From the NCBI RefSeq assembly GCF_000005505.3, contig NC_016131.3, positions 41,498,855-41,562,854 on the forward strand: a stretch of DNA of 64,000 nt. The letters are read 5' to 3'. The DNA comes from Brachypodium distachyon. Lineage: Eukaryota > Streptophyta > Magnoliopsida > Poales > Poaceae. The position numbers were made by a program, and so were the translations under genes. The notes beneath the pieces are model-generated. The model was not told the DNA's origin, made no database searches, and saw only the letters and a program-made list of their open reading frames with translations. Below are positions 34,140 through 45,483 of this stretch, piece after piece. Each line of letters starts with the position of its first letter. Positions within the stretch are counted from its first letter, which is position 1.

Positions 34140-35473
34140 TAACCCCACTATAGAACCCATCTCCCCTCTCCGGCCCTCAGTATCGCGCACCACCCCTCCC
34201 CTCTCACGCGCTCGCGCACCCACAAGCAAGCACGCACGAGGAGAGCGAGAGGAGAAGCAGGGGCGAGGTTCTCAGTAGGCAGAGGTTGCGGGGTGTTGTG
34301 TTGGGGAGGGAGTCGGAGGTAGTGCCGCCGCGCCGGTCGCCAGGGAAGCACAGGCGGCTGAGGCGCACCTGCCAGATCTGCGGCCCCGCCGGCGGCGGGC
34401 CGCCATCTCCGAGGCTCGGCATTGGATCAGGTGCGGATAGGAACTCATTCCCCACGGATTTCTCCTTCGTACCGGTGTTCGTTTAGCTGTTCCTGTGGTG
34501 GAATCTCAGGATTTCGCTGTCTCGATTCCTCGCTCGGTTCGCCGTATTTTTAATTTGAACTGAGAGTGCAAGGGACGGCTTTATTTTAGTAGGAAAGAAC
34601 TGTGTACTTCCTTGCCAAGGAAAGCAGCGGTTTATTTCTAGTAGTTTCCGGAGCGATGATTGTTTAGAATTCTCTGCTCTTTTAGCTGGAACGGACGCAT
34701 GATTCCCCAGGCTGGCGAATAAATGCCTTCCATGGCCGCGTAGACCATGGCACTAAACATTCTATTCTTGGTCGATTTGTAGCTTGCTCTTGCAGGAACT
34801 GATCTATGTCTGAGCGAATTTGTGTACTTCAGTAGCTTCTTTCGTGTTAGATTCAGCTTGAAGCTACAAGATATCTGTAATAAAAAAGTGGTCTTTGATA
34901 GCTGCATCTCAATTTTTACTAACCCCTGGTGAGATGGGATGAAACCGGCCTAGCTGCACAGGGAAAAAAAAGGCGAGATGGTTTGTTTGCCACATGGAAA
35001 GTTCGAGAGACTTGCCTGCATCTCATCAGTTGCCAGAGATTCAGGGTAATAAAAGCAGAAATGCTATTGATGGAGGAGTGAATGGGGGTCAGCACGAATC
35101 TTAATGAATCTGGAATAGAAGTGCATCTATGTTCAACGAACGTATCGTATCTTCAGTATGAGGCTTAAAAAATTACCTACTAGTCAACTATTAGATGGAA
35201 GGTGGTAGCGCACTCCTTATGTATGTCAACTCTCTTAAGAAATATGAATGCTAACTCTAGTCATGTGAACTGTTTTGGTTTACTAATTACCTGAACGGCT
35301 GAGTTTATCATGAAAAAACTTCCTTATTTTCCATTTCATACTTTATACAGGACAAGCATGAAACACAGTCATGTGGAGAATCATTATTTCTAGCTCGATG
35401 CTTATTGCTGGTTGTTTCTGACTTGAGAAACCGATGATAACCCCCAGTTGCTCTTTCTGTTTGTCTTTTACAG
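34140..35473 (+). promoter_or_regulatory. Leader exon and leader intron of the PI4K gamma gene
   Basis: A CT-rich stretch (about 34150-34250) is followed by a GC-rich exon. A donor site GGATCAG|GTGCGG ends it at 34430, and a good acceptor TTTTACAG ends the 1043-bp intron at 35473. The second leader exon, 35474-35750, runs into the coding ATG. Exact transcription start unknown. Confidence 0.6.
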
Positions 35474-35578
35474 GATCTACTTATCCAAAGGTTGGGCTTA
35501 TCGGGGTTTTGTAACGGATTCCAATTGTAGGGGAGGTTACTGCTGCCTTAGCCTTCCTTATTTGTTGCTTTCTAGCTA

Positions 35579-35727
35579 ATGTGGAAGATGTCATTCTTTG
35601 CCTGATGATTGCTACTGTGACACTTGTCTCACACTCTGGCACCACATTGGCTGCAAAATTTGTTGGGCACACGAGAAAGGACTGGAGTGAGAAGGGCATA
35701 ATTGGGCAGCTGCCTCTAGTGCATTGA
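35579..35727 (+). promoter_or_regulatory. Two coupled upstream ORFs in the PI4K gamma leader
   Basis: Counting from the leader acceptor at 35473, the first ATG is at 35579. It encodes eight residues and stops with TGA at 35603-35605. That stop overlaps the next ATG (35605-35607) as TGATG. The second uORF encodes 40 residues and ends at 35727, 23 bases before the main ATG at 35751. Stop-start overlap and nearness to the main start suggest reinitiation-type translational control; this is inference from one sequence. Confidence 0.6.
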
Positions 35728-35750
35728 CCCTATTTCCTTTCTCCTCTACC

Positions 35751-37664
35751 ATGCCTCGCAATTTGGAGAGCCCAGTCCAGACCCAGATGGCAGTTTCAGC
35801 CTTGAAAAGCTCTCTGATTGGTGATTACTCTGACAAAACTAGAAGTGAAGGAAGGGGTGGTGGATGGAAACGTGTTTTCGTCCAAACCGATACTGGTTTT
35901 GTACTGGCTGTTCAACTAGATCGTGGTGACAATGCACACACCGTGAAAAGAAAGCTGCAGCTAGCCCTCAATGTGCCCACTGGGGAAAGTTCTCTGACAT
36001 TTGGTGATCATGTCCTTAAGAATGACCTCAGCAATGTACGGAATGATTCTCCACTGCTTCTGACCAAGAACTTCATGCATAGGAGTTCCTCCACCCCATG
36101 CCTGTCTCCTACAAGCAAGGATCTCCAGCAGCAAAGAGATAAGGGTGGTCCAATTGAAGTTTTAGTATGCCCAAGCCGCTGCTTTCGGACAAAGCAGCTT
36201 GTTAAGGATGTTGGTAGGGCCATAAGAAACGGTGTGGATCCAATACCTGTCAATAGTGGGCTTGGTGGTGCCTACTATTTCAGGAACTGTAAAGGTGAGA
36301 ATGCTGCAATTGTGAAGCCAAATGATGAGGAGCCATTTGCGCCCAACAACCCTAAAGGTTTTACAGGGAGAGCCCTTGGGCAGCCAGGCCTCAAAAGATC
36401 AGTTCGAGTCGGTGAGACTGGCTATAGAGAGGTTGCTGCATACCTTCTGGACTATGATAATTTTGCTAATGTCCCTCCCACAGTTCTTGTGAAGATTGCA
36501 CATCCTGTATTTAATGTGAATGAAGGTGTCAGGTCTACCAAAAAGAAGGTTTCCGGGGGTGATCCACAAGCTGTTAGCAAGATTGCCTCATTTCAGCAGT
36601 TTGCTCCCCATGATTTTGATGCTAGTGACCTTGGCACCTCAGGTTTTCCTGTATCTTCTGTTCATAGGATTGGCATTCTTGACATCAGAATCTTCAACAC
36701 TGATAGACATGCCGGGAATCTTCTGGTAAGGAACCTGACTGGAGCAGGGAAATTTGGGAATCAAACTGAGCTGATACCTATTGACCATGGTCTCTGCCTC
36801 CCAGAGTGCTTAGAGGATCCTTATTTTGAATGGATTCACTGGCCACAGGCGTCAATCCCATTCTCTGAGGATGAGCTCAAGTACATAGCAGATCTTGATC
36901 CAGTTAAAGATGCTGACATGCTTCGTATGGAGCTGCCTATGATCCGTGAAGCATGTCTCCGAGTGCTAATGCTCTCGACCATATTTCTGAAAGAAGCCAC
37001 ATCATTTGGTCTTTGTCTTGCGGAGATTGGTGAGATGATGAGCAGAGAATTTACTGGGGCGGAAGATCAGCCAAGTGAGCTAGAGGTTGTCTGTATGGAG
37101 GCAAGGAGGCTAGCAACAGAACGAGAAGAATGTTCAACAGAAAATGAATCTGGAGATGAAGATGTAACTCAATTTCAACTTGATTATGAAGATCATCATG
37201 AAATGCCAAAAGGACCATCGGCGTACCATTTTGGATTTAAGGGGGGAAGCTGCAGAAACCCACTGTCTAAATTGGATGAGGCCATTGAAGAAGAGGAAGA
37301 TGACACTGAGGCTGAGGAGGAAGAAAGCAATGCAGAAAAGTTAGCTTGCCCTAAACCTGTCAATAAGTGGCAACCTAACATTTTGAAGCTATCAACCTCG
37401 CTGAGCAGTTTCAGTCTCACTGACAAAAGCCAGCGTCAACTGCCTGCTGTTCCGAAGGGTACTGATCCTGGTAACTGGAGGAGCGCAAATGAACAGCTCC
37501 CAACAAGTGCAAGCTTTGTCAAGCTAGCCGACATGGGCATGGAGACATGGGGGCTATTCCTTGAGAAGTTCCATGAGCTGCTCCCTGGCGCATTCAACTC
37601 GCGCAAGTGTGGCGCCACAGGGCAAAGGGCGAAGCAGAGGCTGGGAACCTCTTGCCAGTTTTGA
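35751..37664 (+). CDS. Phosphatidylinositol 4-kinase gamma with ubiquitin-like domain
   Basis: A single coding exon of 637 residues. A ubiquitin-like domain lies at about 40-107, and the PI3/4-kinase domain follows at about 165-425. Visible are the ATP-binding lysine (AAIVKP, Lys189), the catalytic loop FNTDRHAGN (Asp318, Asn323) and the metal-binding IDHG (Asp345). An acidic run (about 511-526) precedes the C-terminal part, which ends with a conserved METWGLFLEKFHELL block. Plant type II-gamma members bind ubiquitin-related partners; several phosphorylate proteins rather than lipids, so lipid kinase activity should not be assumed. Only one ubiquitin-like domain is seen, whereas some family members have two. 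ATG 35751 is the first in frame after a stop-containing leader. The gene converges on the CRLK2-like gene, with 659 bp between their stops. Confidence 0.93.
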   Translation: MPRNLESPVQTQMAVSALKSSLIGDYSDKTRSEGRGGGWKRVFVQTDTGFVLAVQLDRGDNAHTVKRKLQLALNVPTGESSLTFGDHVLKNDLSNVRNDSPLLLTKNFMHRSSSTPCLSPTSKDLQQQRDKGGPIEVLVCPSRCFRTKQLVKDVGRAIRNGVDPIPVNSGLGGAYYFRNCKGENAAIVKPNDEEPFAPNNPKGFTGRALGQPGLKRSVRVGETGYREVAAYLLDYDNFANVPPTVLVKIAHPVFNVNEGVRSTKKKVSGGDPQAVSKIASFQQFAPHDFDASDLGTSGFPVSSVHRIGILDIRIFNTDRHAGNLLVRNLTGAGKFGNQTELIPIDHGLCLPECLEDPYFEWIHWPQASIPFSEDELKYIADLDPVKDADMLRMELPMIREACLRVLMLSTIFLKEATSFGLCLAEIGEMMSREFTGAEDQPSELEVVCMEARRLATEREECSTENESGDEDVTQFQLDYEDHHEMPKGPSAYHFGFKGGSCRNPLSKLDEAIEEEEDDTEAEEEESNAEKLACPKPVNKWQPNILKLSTSLSSFSLTDKSQRQLPAVPKGTDPGNWRSANEQLPTSASFVKLADMGMETWGLFLEKFHELLPGAFNSRKCGATGQRAKQRLGTSCQF

Positions 37665-38323
37665 GTTAGTTCAGGAGTAGTTCGTGCAATAAAACCATCC
37701 TTTGCAGGCTCGCAATAGGATCATTGAGCGCGTGACAGCATCAGAGGTCCATGTTGAGTTGATGCCTTTCTGTACAAAGTTTTTTTTTCTGTTCTTTTCT
37801 TTTCTAGCTAGTAGCTGGGAAGAGTTTGGGATGTGATGCCTGCCCAGTTCTTGGCCACCCAACTCTTCCCATTCATCATATGCATTCAAAGGCTTCTTTC
37901 ACATAGACATTCAACAAAGTTTCTGGTGTGGTAATTAAACATTGTCCAGACTTCAGAGTAATGTTATAGCTCAACTTGAAAGGGTTTTATTTTGTTTGTT
38001 CGGTTGGTCATTTTGCATGTTATATGTACTGAACCTGTGGTCACAGATACTCCAGTGGCTCTTTATTGATTCAGTTAAAACCTCTTCTGTCTCTGCTGTT
38101 CTTGCTGTTGGATATTTACTTTCCGGTTCATGTGGCAACAGTAAAATTCTCTCACAAACTGGTTTGGAGTGAAAATAGTCATCCTGCAGTTTAATGTCAC
38201 CTCCATCGATCCTGCGAAACCCTACTAGTACTTGATTATTTACATCTATTTAACCCGAGTTAGAGACATTCAAAGGCCAAAACTAATTGGTGCTTTCACC
38301 AAATATGAAAGGGGGGATCTAGT
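37665..38323. other. Convergent intergenic region
   Basis: Should contain the 3' untranslated ends of the PI4K gene (+) and the receptor kinase gene (-). No further gene. T-rich runs at 37780-37805 are the only notable feature. Confidence 0.5.
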
Positions 38324-41122
38324 TCAGGCTCTCATCGGCGTGAGTTCTTTGAGGCCGGTAAGATCGCTCAGCTCCACATGCTGGTACTCTATCCTCCTCA
38401 GCACCGTCCTGGTCTCACTCCTCGGCAAAGCCGTTGTGTCGTGCTTCATGAGCTGCCGCTGTCTTAGCCTTGATATGGCCTGAGTAACCTCTGATATCCA
38501 GGGGCGCTTCCTGGGGCTTTTGTTAATGCATCGGTACGCAACATCGGCAAGGACCCTCGCCTCTTCTGCAACGCTCCCGGCAAGGAGGTTCTTATCGAGG
38601 ATCTCTTCCCAGTCTACCTTTCCTTCTCCTCCAATCGCTGCCTGAAAGGAGAGGTGCATAATGTTGCTGCTCACGGAATGATGTTATACAAGGTAAATTC
38701 ACAGAATGATGTTATAATCAGCTGCTCGTAAGATTTGGCTTGATCAGTTTTCAGTTAAAGAAAACTGCTGAATGTGAGTAATACCATTAAAATTATTTGT
38801 TTTCGGAAGAACTGGTCTATAGTTTTGTCAAGGATTGCTGTAAGTATGTTTAAAAACCCACTTACTAAGTCAATGTACTCCATTAGACCTTGTTGTGGAT
38901 TTATGGCTGTTATGAGTTCAAAAAGTATTATGCCGAAGCTATACACGTCGCTCTTCTTTGTGAACTTATTGGTGGACATGTAGTCAGGATCCATATAACC
39001 ATAGGTGCCCTTAAGGGCTGATTTCCTCCCATCGAATACTTCTTCCTTTGATAGACCAAAGTCAGCAACCTGCACCCACAATTTAAACAAATAGAGCAGG
39101 TTAGCATAGTTCTTTTGAATTTTTTCCCCGAAAAAATGAATATATCTATTTTAGTTGCATGCATCTTCCATCAGAAATGTCTTTAGCAGGTTTAAGCTGA
39201 TCACCGAACTGTAGACACGCCATGACACAAGGTACACAACCAGCCTCCAGCAGGTTCAGCTGACTACTCAACTGTAGGCTAATCATGCGACAGTATTAGT
39301 TTAGCTAAACAACTAGGGTTCAGCAGGTTCAGTTGATCACTAAACTTGCTGAACCGATCATGCAGCAGTATTAGTTTAGCTAAACAACTGGCTTTCAGCA
39401 GGTTTAGTTGATAACTGAACCGTAGACTCATCATGGGACAGTATTGGATTAGCTAAGCTGGCAGAATAACACCTAAAGGTACACATAGAGCACAAAGACA
39501 TTTGCGATGATCAATATAAGTACTCAGTCATAAATTGTCTGACCTTGGCCCTCATTGATTGGTCCAAGAGTATATTAGCAGACTTTAGGTCTCGGTGAAT
39601 AACAGGTGGGACAGCCTGCACACATAGTCACAGCTTTCATAAATTGCCAAGATCAGGCCATTAACAATGGAAGTACATGTTTAATAGCCATCAACTGTAC
39701 CCCTTCATGTAGGTATTCAATCCCATGAGAGACATCGTGAGCAATTTGTAGCCTTTCTTGCCAGCTCAAACTCCGTTTATTATCACCTAACAGGACATGG
39801 TATGAAAATAATTACAGAGATTTCTGGACTTACGACAACATTTCATTCATTCCCCTTGCATTGCACCACACACTATATGCTCCGTGCAATTTGCAGAACC
39901 ATAAATAAGTTTTTCTTCTTGTTCATGTTTCATAGTAGAAAAAGCAGAGACATTGTCTCACTTACCATATAAAAGGCTTGCCAAATTCCCGTTGCTCATG
40001 AACTCATAGATCAGAATGCGTTGACCTTTTTCCACGCAATATCCGACCAAATTAACAAGATTTCTGTGATGCAGCCTACTAAGCAATACTACCTGCAAAC
40101 AAAGATGTATTTATGGTTGTAACTCAGTTTATCAAAGTCAAATGCTTTACTACCAACTACTCTACGTAGATTAAAGGTATTGCAAGTTGCACTTCACCCA
40201 CAACATGTCTCATCACTCAAGAACATAATGACTTGCTGACCATGTACACATAAGGGATTTCGACAAGCAAAAATTGGGTTCAGTACCCTATGACATTGAC
40301 TGGTTTGCTGCCAAACAGAGAGGGCCAACATTTTTTCCAAACCACAATTTTTTTTTGTTACTTGGCCCAATGTTGGCTTGCAGCCAAACCAAGCAGGACC
40401 AAAATAAATCCAAGAATCCTGAAATCAGCTAAACGTAGTAATTAACCCAAAAAAATCATCTTACCTCTGTCTGGAACTCTCTTTCCCCTTGCGTAGAATC
40501 ACTGGCGAGCACTTTTACAGCTACCACTTCGCCGGTGGGCATTACAGCCTTGTACACAGGACCAAACGATCCTTGCCCCAGAATCATAGTGAAATTGTTG
40601 GTAGCCTTCTGCAGATCCCTGAAACATCCAACAACAACATGTAAGAATTACGAAATGTCATATCAGTTGATGGCTACCCAATCACATCGATGACACAGGG
40701 CAGGACAGCATCATGAGAGCATCAACACCAAAATTGCAGTCGGAGTAGTGCAAGTAGACGCCATACTTGTAATGGTATTGTGGGATCCCGGAGACGGACA
40801 GCAGCTGCGGGGCGTCTCTGCCGTTGTTGCCGCCTCGCCAGCCCCAGAACGCGGCTCGCTTCGCCGCCGGGAGAGGGTGTTGGCCCCAGTCGGCCACGCT
40901 CTGGGAGGCCACCGAGATGGACACGCTGGAGTCGAAGCCGACGGAGCCGGCCCGCAGCGTCGCCGTGGTGGACTCCAGCGACCGCGTCCGCGTCCCGGCG
41001 ACCACGCTGGCCCGCCTCCGGTAGAGCCAGATGGCGAGGAACACGCACGCCGCGGCGAGCAGCGCGGAGGTCACGCCGGCGGCGACCACGATGACCACGA
41101 CCTTGCCCGCGCTACCGACCAT
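38324..41122 (-). CDS. CRLK2: Calcium/calmodulin-regulated receptor-like kinase, CRLK2-like
   Basis: Seven exons on the minus strand: 40767-41122, 40465-40618, 39966-40092, 39701-39786, 39544-39615, 38866-39069, 38324-38641. They give 438 residues, as expected for CRLK2. There is no large ectodomain. A membrane segment at about 7-33 is followed by RRR and a serine-rich linker. The kinase domain begins near 120 with the glycine loop GQGSFG (133-138), Lys154, the HRDLKSAN catalytic loop (Asp250) and DFG (268-270), so it should be active. [11 protein letters not shown] and the [18 protein letters not shown] block are close to Arabidopsis CRLK2. In Arabidopsis, CRLK1 binds calmodulin and acts in cold signalling. 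An out-of-frame ATG at 41156 precedes the start and overlaps it if the leader is unspliced there. The symbol is by resemblance, not by tree. Confidence 0.9.
39185..39465. repeat. Intronic tandem repeat, 64-75-bp unit, about four copies
   Basis: Units start AGCAGGTT(T/C)A at 39185, 39249, 39322 and 39397. They contain TTGATCACTGAACT-like and AGTATTAGTTTAGCTAAACAACT segments, and the palindrome TTTAGCTAAA occurs in two units. It lies within the intron 38866/39544 boundary region (39070-39543) of the CRLK2-like gene. Confidence 0.7.
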
Positions 41123-41559
41123 TCCCGCGCTCCTTTCCCGGCAAGGCCAAGACCATGCCGTGCAAGACGACACCTAGGAGCACGAACCGCGGGCCGCAAA
41201 GGTAAGTGCCGGCGGCGCTCTAGGATTCCCCTCCTGCCATGGGAGCAGCAGCACGAGTCAGGAAGCAATCTTACACTGCAAAATCTCGCGGCACGACGCG
41301 TCAGGAAGCGACCCTTCCAAGGAAACATTCCTGAGGCAGAATTCCGCTGCGGCATGCGCCAGGAAGCAATCTCGCATCGAAATCCGGCGATGGAACCGCC
41401 CCGAAACAAAAAGCGATCTAAAGCTGCACAGGAAGCGTGCATCATACCTTAACCAAGGGCGACTAGTGCGCGAGAGAATTCCGCTCTAGGATGTGGATCC
41501 CCAAGCGCTTCGAAGCGCAGGAAGCAGAGCAAAGGATCGCAGCAGGAGACGACTAGACG

Positions 41560-41560
<1 letters not shown>

Positions 41561-41590
<30 letters not shown>
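41561..41590. repeat. (GA)n microsatellite upstream of the CRLK2-like gene
   Basis: A run of about 14-15 GA dinucleotides, read as (TC)n on the coding strand, ~440 bp upstream of the ATG. Such CT/GA tracts are common in plant core promoters and leaders and can bind BPC-type GAGA factors. Confidence 0.85.
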
Positions 41591-41593
<3 letters not shown>

Positions 41594-41639
41594 GAGGATA
41601 AATTCAGAGGAGACGGGCGCGTGGAAAAAGGCGGCTGTG

Positions 41640-42009
41640 TGTGTGTTTGGAGTAGACGCGGTCCAAGCGCTTCACAAGACAAGACTGGAAATAATTAATG
41701 AGTATCTCTATTATCTCTCTCTATCTCTTCCACTTTGATCCTTTTAAGAATAGTAAAGTAATACTCCGTATCACATTTTTCTTTGGTTTCTAATAAAGAA
41801 GCAAAGCTGCTTTTGTTTATCAGATGGAGGCAATTGGGGTTTGATGGGGACCGCCAGTCATCGAGGCCTTGTCATCGTCATGCCATTTGTCATACAAACA
41901 TTTTAGGAAGAGCCCGTGTATTTGGAGAAACTGGGTGCGAGGTGTAATATGGAGTAGTTAATTATGGACACTAGTCTTCATGGGTGATGCGTTGTGGTGC
42001 TGGGTCTTG
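41640..42009. other. Promoter-side intergenic DNA of the CRLK2-like gene
   Basis: No gene. A short CTCT-rich stretch lies at 41703-41730. Nothing else is supported. Confidence 0.4.
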
Positions 42010-42249
42010 CTCGCTCCGTTTCTTGAAAGATGTCGTACTAGTTTCGTTAAGACAAGAATTTAACCATAAATTACTATGTTAAAGCGTGGTTTCTATGACA
42101 TGAAACCACAAGTATTATGAAGTACTTTTGATAACGAATTCAGCAATACAAATTTCATGTCATACAAACCACACCTTAACTTAGTAATTTGTGATCAAAG
42201 CCTTGTCTTAACGAAAAGTAATATGACATCTTTCAAGGAACAGAGGAAG
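42010..42249. mobile_element. Stowaway-like MITE
   Basis: 240 bp. Left end CTCGCTCCGTTTCTTGAAAG, right end CTTTCAAGGAACAGAGGAAG, TA on the right. The TTCGTTAAGACAAG phrase and its inverse lie inside both arms. Confidence 0.65.
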
Positions 42250-42503
42250 TATATGAGTAGAAATGGTGTGATTGGTTTTTAACAAAATGAGTATTTCTGT
42301 TTCCATGCAGTTTTTTTTTTTGCGCACACTAACTCCGTACTTAGGCGTTGTTAGTGTCATGTGTCTTTAGTTTGGGTGCGTAAGGTTTCATTTGGCATTG
42401 CGGTGGATTATCATAATTCCTTTTTTTCATTCGCTTTTCACTATTTTCGTGTTTGGCTAACCAAAATTTTCCTATTTTCTTGTGTGTTTTTCATAGCAGA
42501 TTA

Positions 42504-42744
42504 CTCCCTCCATTTCACAAAAGTTGACGTATTTTGTTTCGTTAAGACAAGGCTTTGATCGATGAAAATTCTATTGATATGTGTTTTTTCATACATGAAA
42601 TTTATATTGATGTATTCGTCTTTAAAAGTTCTTATTAATGATCATGATTTCGTATCATATAACTTACATATTAATAGAGTAATTCTTGGTCAAAGACTTG
42701 TCTTAACGAAACAAAATACGCAAACCTTTGTGAAATGGAGAGAG
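42504..42744. mobile_element. Stowaway-like MITE
   Basis: 241 bp flanked by TA. Ends CTCCCTCCATTTCACAAAAG and CTTTGTGAAATGGAGAGAG; shares the TTTCGTTAAGACAAG arm with the copy at 42010. Confidence 0.7.
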
Positions 42745-43015
42745 TATGATATAAGTTCAGTGCATCACGGTTCAGCAATGCCAAACCGAGCCTAAGAAGG
42801 TGTTTACCCTGTATGGATTAGAATACTCGCTATGTCGTACTTCCTCTAATTTCTACGTTTCAATTCCTTTTGCCGATAACCTGGTTCTTTGTTTTCCGGA
42901 TACCCTCCCTCATAAATTACCGCACCACTTTTTCTCGGTTACTGCTCCCTCTTCTCTCGGTACTAACCCCCTCTCATACTCCTCTTGTTACAGACCCCCT
43001 CCCCCGACGGCAAGT

Positions 43016-43121
43016 ATTCTCTGACTTAAGTCACCTGCCTTTGTGAGGCTGCAATGTGGGTCCCACATTTGGCTGGCCCACTTGTCAGCCTCACAAAGGA
43101 AGGTGACTTAAGTCAGAGAAT
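43016..43121. repeat. Near-perfect 36-bp inverted repeat
   Basis: The arms 43016-43051 and 43086-43121 pair at 35 of 36 positions (ATTCTCTGACTTAAGTC...), with a 34-base loop that itself contains AATGTGGGTCCCACATT. Direct repeats (ACTGCTCCCTCTTCTCTC at ~42942 and ~43182) lie on each side. No TA or other target duplication is evident, so the transposon family is uncertain. Confidence 0.75.
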
Positions 43122-43753
43122 CCACACCGCTCCCCCGATAGTTCCCCTCCCTAGCAATTGCGGCACTCATTTTTTTCAGTAACTGCTCCCTCTTCTCTCA
43201 GGAATACTGACCCACTCCCTCACCCCTAACTATCGTCAGACAAGTCTAAAGAAGATTGCCTCCGGATCTTTATTTTTATTTTTTATAAAACATGATTGAA
43301 TACATACAAGGATGCAAAGAGTGGGAAGCTTTGACTTCTTTTCTGAAAAGAAAATACTTCGAAAGAATGGCATGTTATCAGGCCACATTTGAAACACAAG
43401 ATAGGAAAAACACATGAATGTAAAATTCTATAAATTTGATGTCATGTTCTGTGAGTTCCTATAATTTTCTGAAAAACATGGATTGTACAACACAGTTGTT
43501 TGGATACTTCACGTGAGTTTTGCGTCGAACTTTTTTCCCAAGGGAGGGGGAAGAGGAGAGATGAAGACAAAGTGTTGCTATTGTACTTCTCAAAGAAAGT
43601 GGAAACATAAGGTTTGAGCAAATTTCATGTAAGTTTTTTTATGAATTTTCTGTGAAAATACTTTGTTCCAGACAGTTTTTGGTTTTGTCACTCCTTCTCT
43701 TGTTTGTGGGTCTCTGAAGCATGTATTTAAAAGATCACGAAGCAAATAAACTA

Positions 43754-43877
43754 CTCCCTCCGTCCAACAAAAGATGTCTCAAGTTTATCAAAATTTGAAC
43801 GTATCTATACACTAAGTCATGTCTAGATACATCTAAATTTTGACAAAGTTGAGACATCTTTTGTTGGACGAAGGAAG
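43754..43877. mobile_element. Stowaway-like MITE
   Basis: 124 bp flanked by TA. Ends CTCCCTCCGTCCAACAAAAG and CTTTTGTTGGACGAAGGAAG. It belongs to the subfamily also at 47934, 57770 and 58762 (core GTCATGTCTAGATACATC). Confidence 0.75.
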
Positions 43878-43888
43878 TATTTAAAATA

Positions 43889-43948
43889 CTCCTCCGTTCC
43901 GAAATAAATGACGTGAATTTGTATAATATTTTATACAAAGTTTATGTA
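43889..43948. mobile_element. Half Stowaway-like MITE
   Basis: It starts CTCCTCCGTTCCGAAATAAA and follows the family at 17225-17304 through GTATAATATTTTATACAAA, but the right terminus is absent. Confidence 0.5.
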
Positions 43949-45483
43949 CTCGGATAAATGCAAATGATGGTAGGCTGACGACTATGGACATATAAAATGG
44001 AGAAGATATTTTTCGACCATCAGGCACATTCAGGGCGACTTTGTCAGTAGTCACAAGCAGGAGTCGGACGTCTGTATGTGTCACATATATTCAAGTCAAA
44101 GCTACATACGTTGGCTACACATCCTCTGTTTAGGAACAGGAGTGGTATTTCACTAGATAGCTTATACTGAAGGAAAAAAAGAAAAGATCACAAGACTGCC
44201 ATTGTGTCACGCATTTCACCCCCGGTATAAAATGGTTGGATTTCAGCGGAGGCGAGGAAGAGATGTAAGCAGCAACGACATAACACTACGAAAAACAGGA
44301 ATGGCAGAGTACGTTACATACCAGTACCACACGCGTGCCTGTCCTGTTAGCCATTGCTGCCTGCTGCCAATATGGTGGAAATTCCAACGTACGCACGCAG
44401 AGTCGTCCGAATCAAAGTGCCACATTCCGGACGGCGACGCGTATTTTATAGTGCCTCGCTCTCTTGAGCATAACGCCTGCCTTGTCCGGTGACCGTCGAA
44501 ATCATTTCAAAAGAAAATTCCGGTCTTTATTGGAACTTCTGTTGTTGACGTGTTGTTTTATGCGGTGAGCGTATCCTAGTCGTGCTTTAGGAAGTCTGGA
44601 AGTGGCAGGATTTCTGATACCGGTAAATAAGCACCGATTACAGATATCTACTCATCTACCTGTATTCCTAGTTATCTTAGGGCTATGGTATGGAAAATCT
44701 GGAGGTTCACTTTATAAGTCGTGGATTGACCCACCGGTCTTCTTAATATAAAAGCCGAGGGTTCTTAACACAAGTCATATGCACACTTAGCCATATGACA
44801 CATTGACACCGATGATGATTTCGACACGCCTGTGCCTGGTATTTCTCAAAGTTGCGACAGATCCCACATTTGGTAACAGTGGCATCTTTAGGAAGACTTC
44901 ATCTTGTCGAGACGTTGAGTTTGTAACTGCTGATAGCAACCAAAAATATCTTTGCTAAAATTAACCCACCTAGAGCTGCTTACATCATATTCTTTTGGTT
45001 CATGGAAATACCAACATGCAAGTTGCGTTATAACTTGCACAAACCTTCTTGTAAAGTATGGATCATTTCCTCTGTGTTAGTAGACTTTATCATTTTAGAG
45101 GTCCAAGCAACCATTAAAAGCTTGTGGTGCTTAAATACAGAAATTAGTGACCTTCAAGTATGCCAACTTCCAGCTGTTTTTCTCTTCCATGGAAGACTTT
45201 GGTCCAACCATTACAGCCGACGTTTGTAGATCCTGCCCTGGCATGTGAAACCAATTCCGTGCTCCAGTTGTCCAACCATGCATCATACAAAATTACAAAC
45301 CAACAAAATGTTGTTTCAAGTACTATGTTAGTTGCCATGGGTTAGGTAGGCCTAGCCAATAAATACTACATTGTAACATGCTATGAAAATGTACAAGTAC
45401 AACATGTGTCCTATTTGAGCTATGCTATGTTCATCTTGACTACAACTGAAGACAGTTACTGACTAATATGTATGAACTCTAGT
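43949..45483. other. Intergenic, no supported gene
   Basis: No conserved protein. The last ~200 bp probably hold the 3' untranslated end of the minus-strand RING-PHD gene. Confidence 0.4.

Noticed and set aside
44290..44310. CACTACGAAAAAC, a possible CACTA element end
   Set aside because: No matching inverted end or 3-bp target duplication found nearby.
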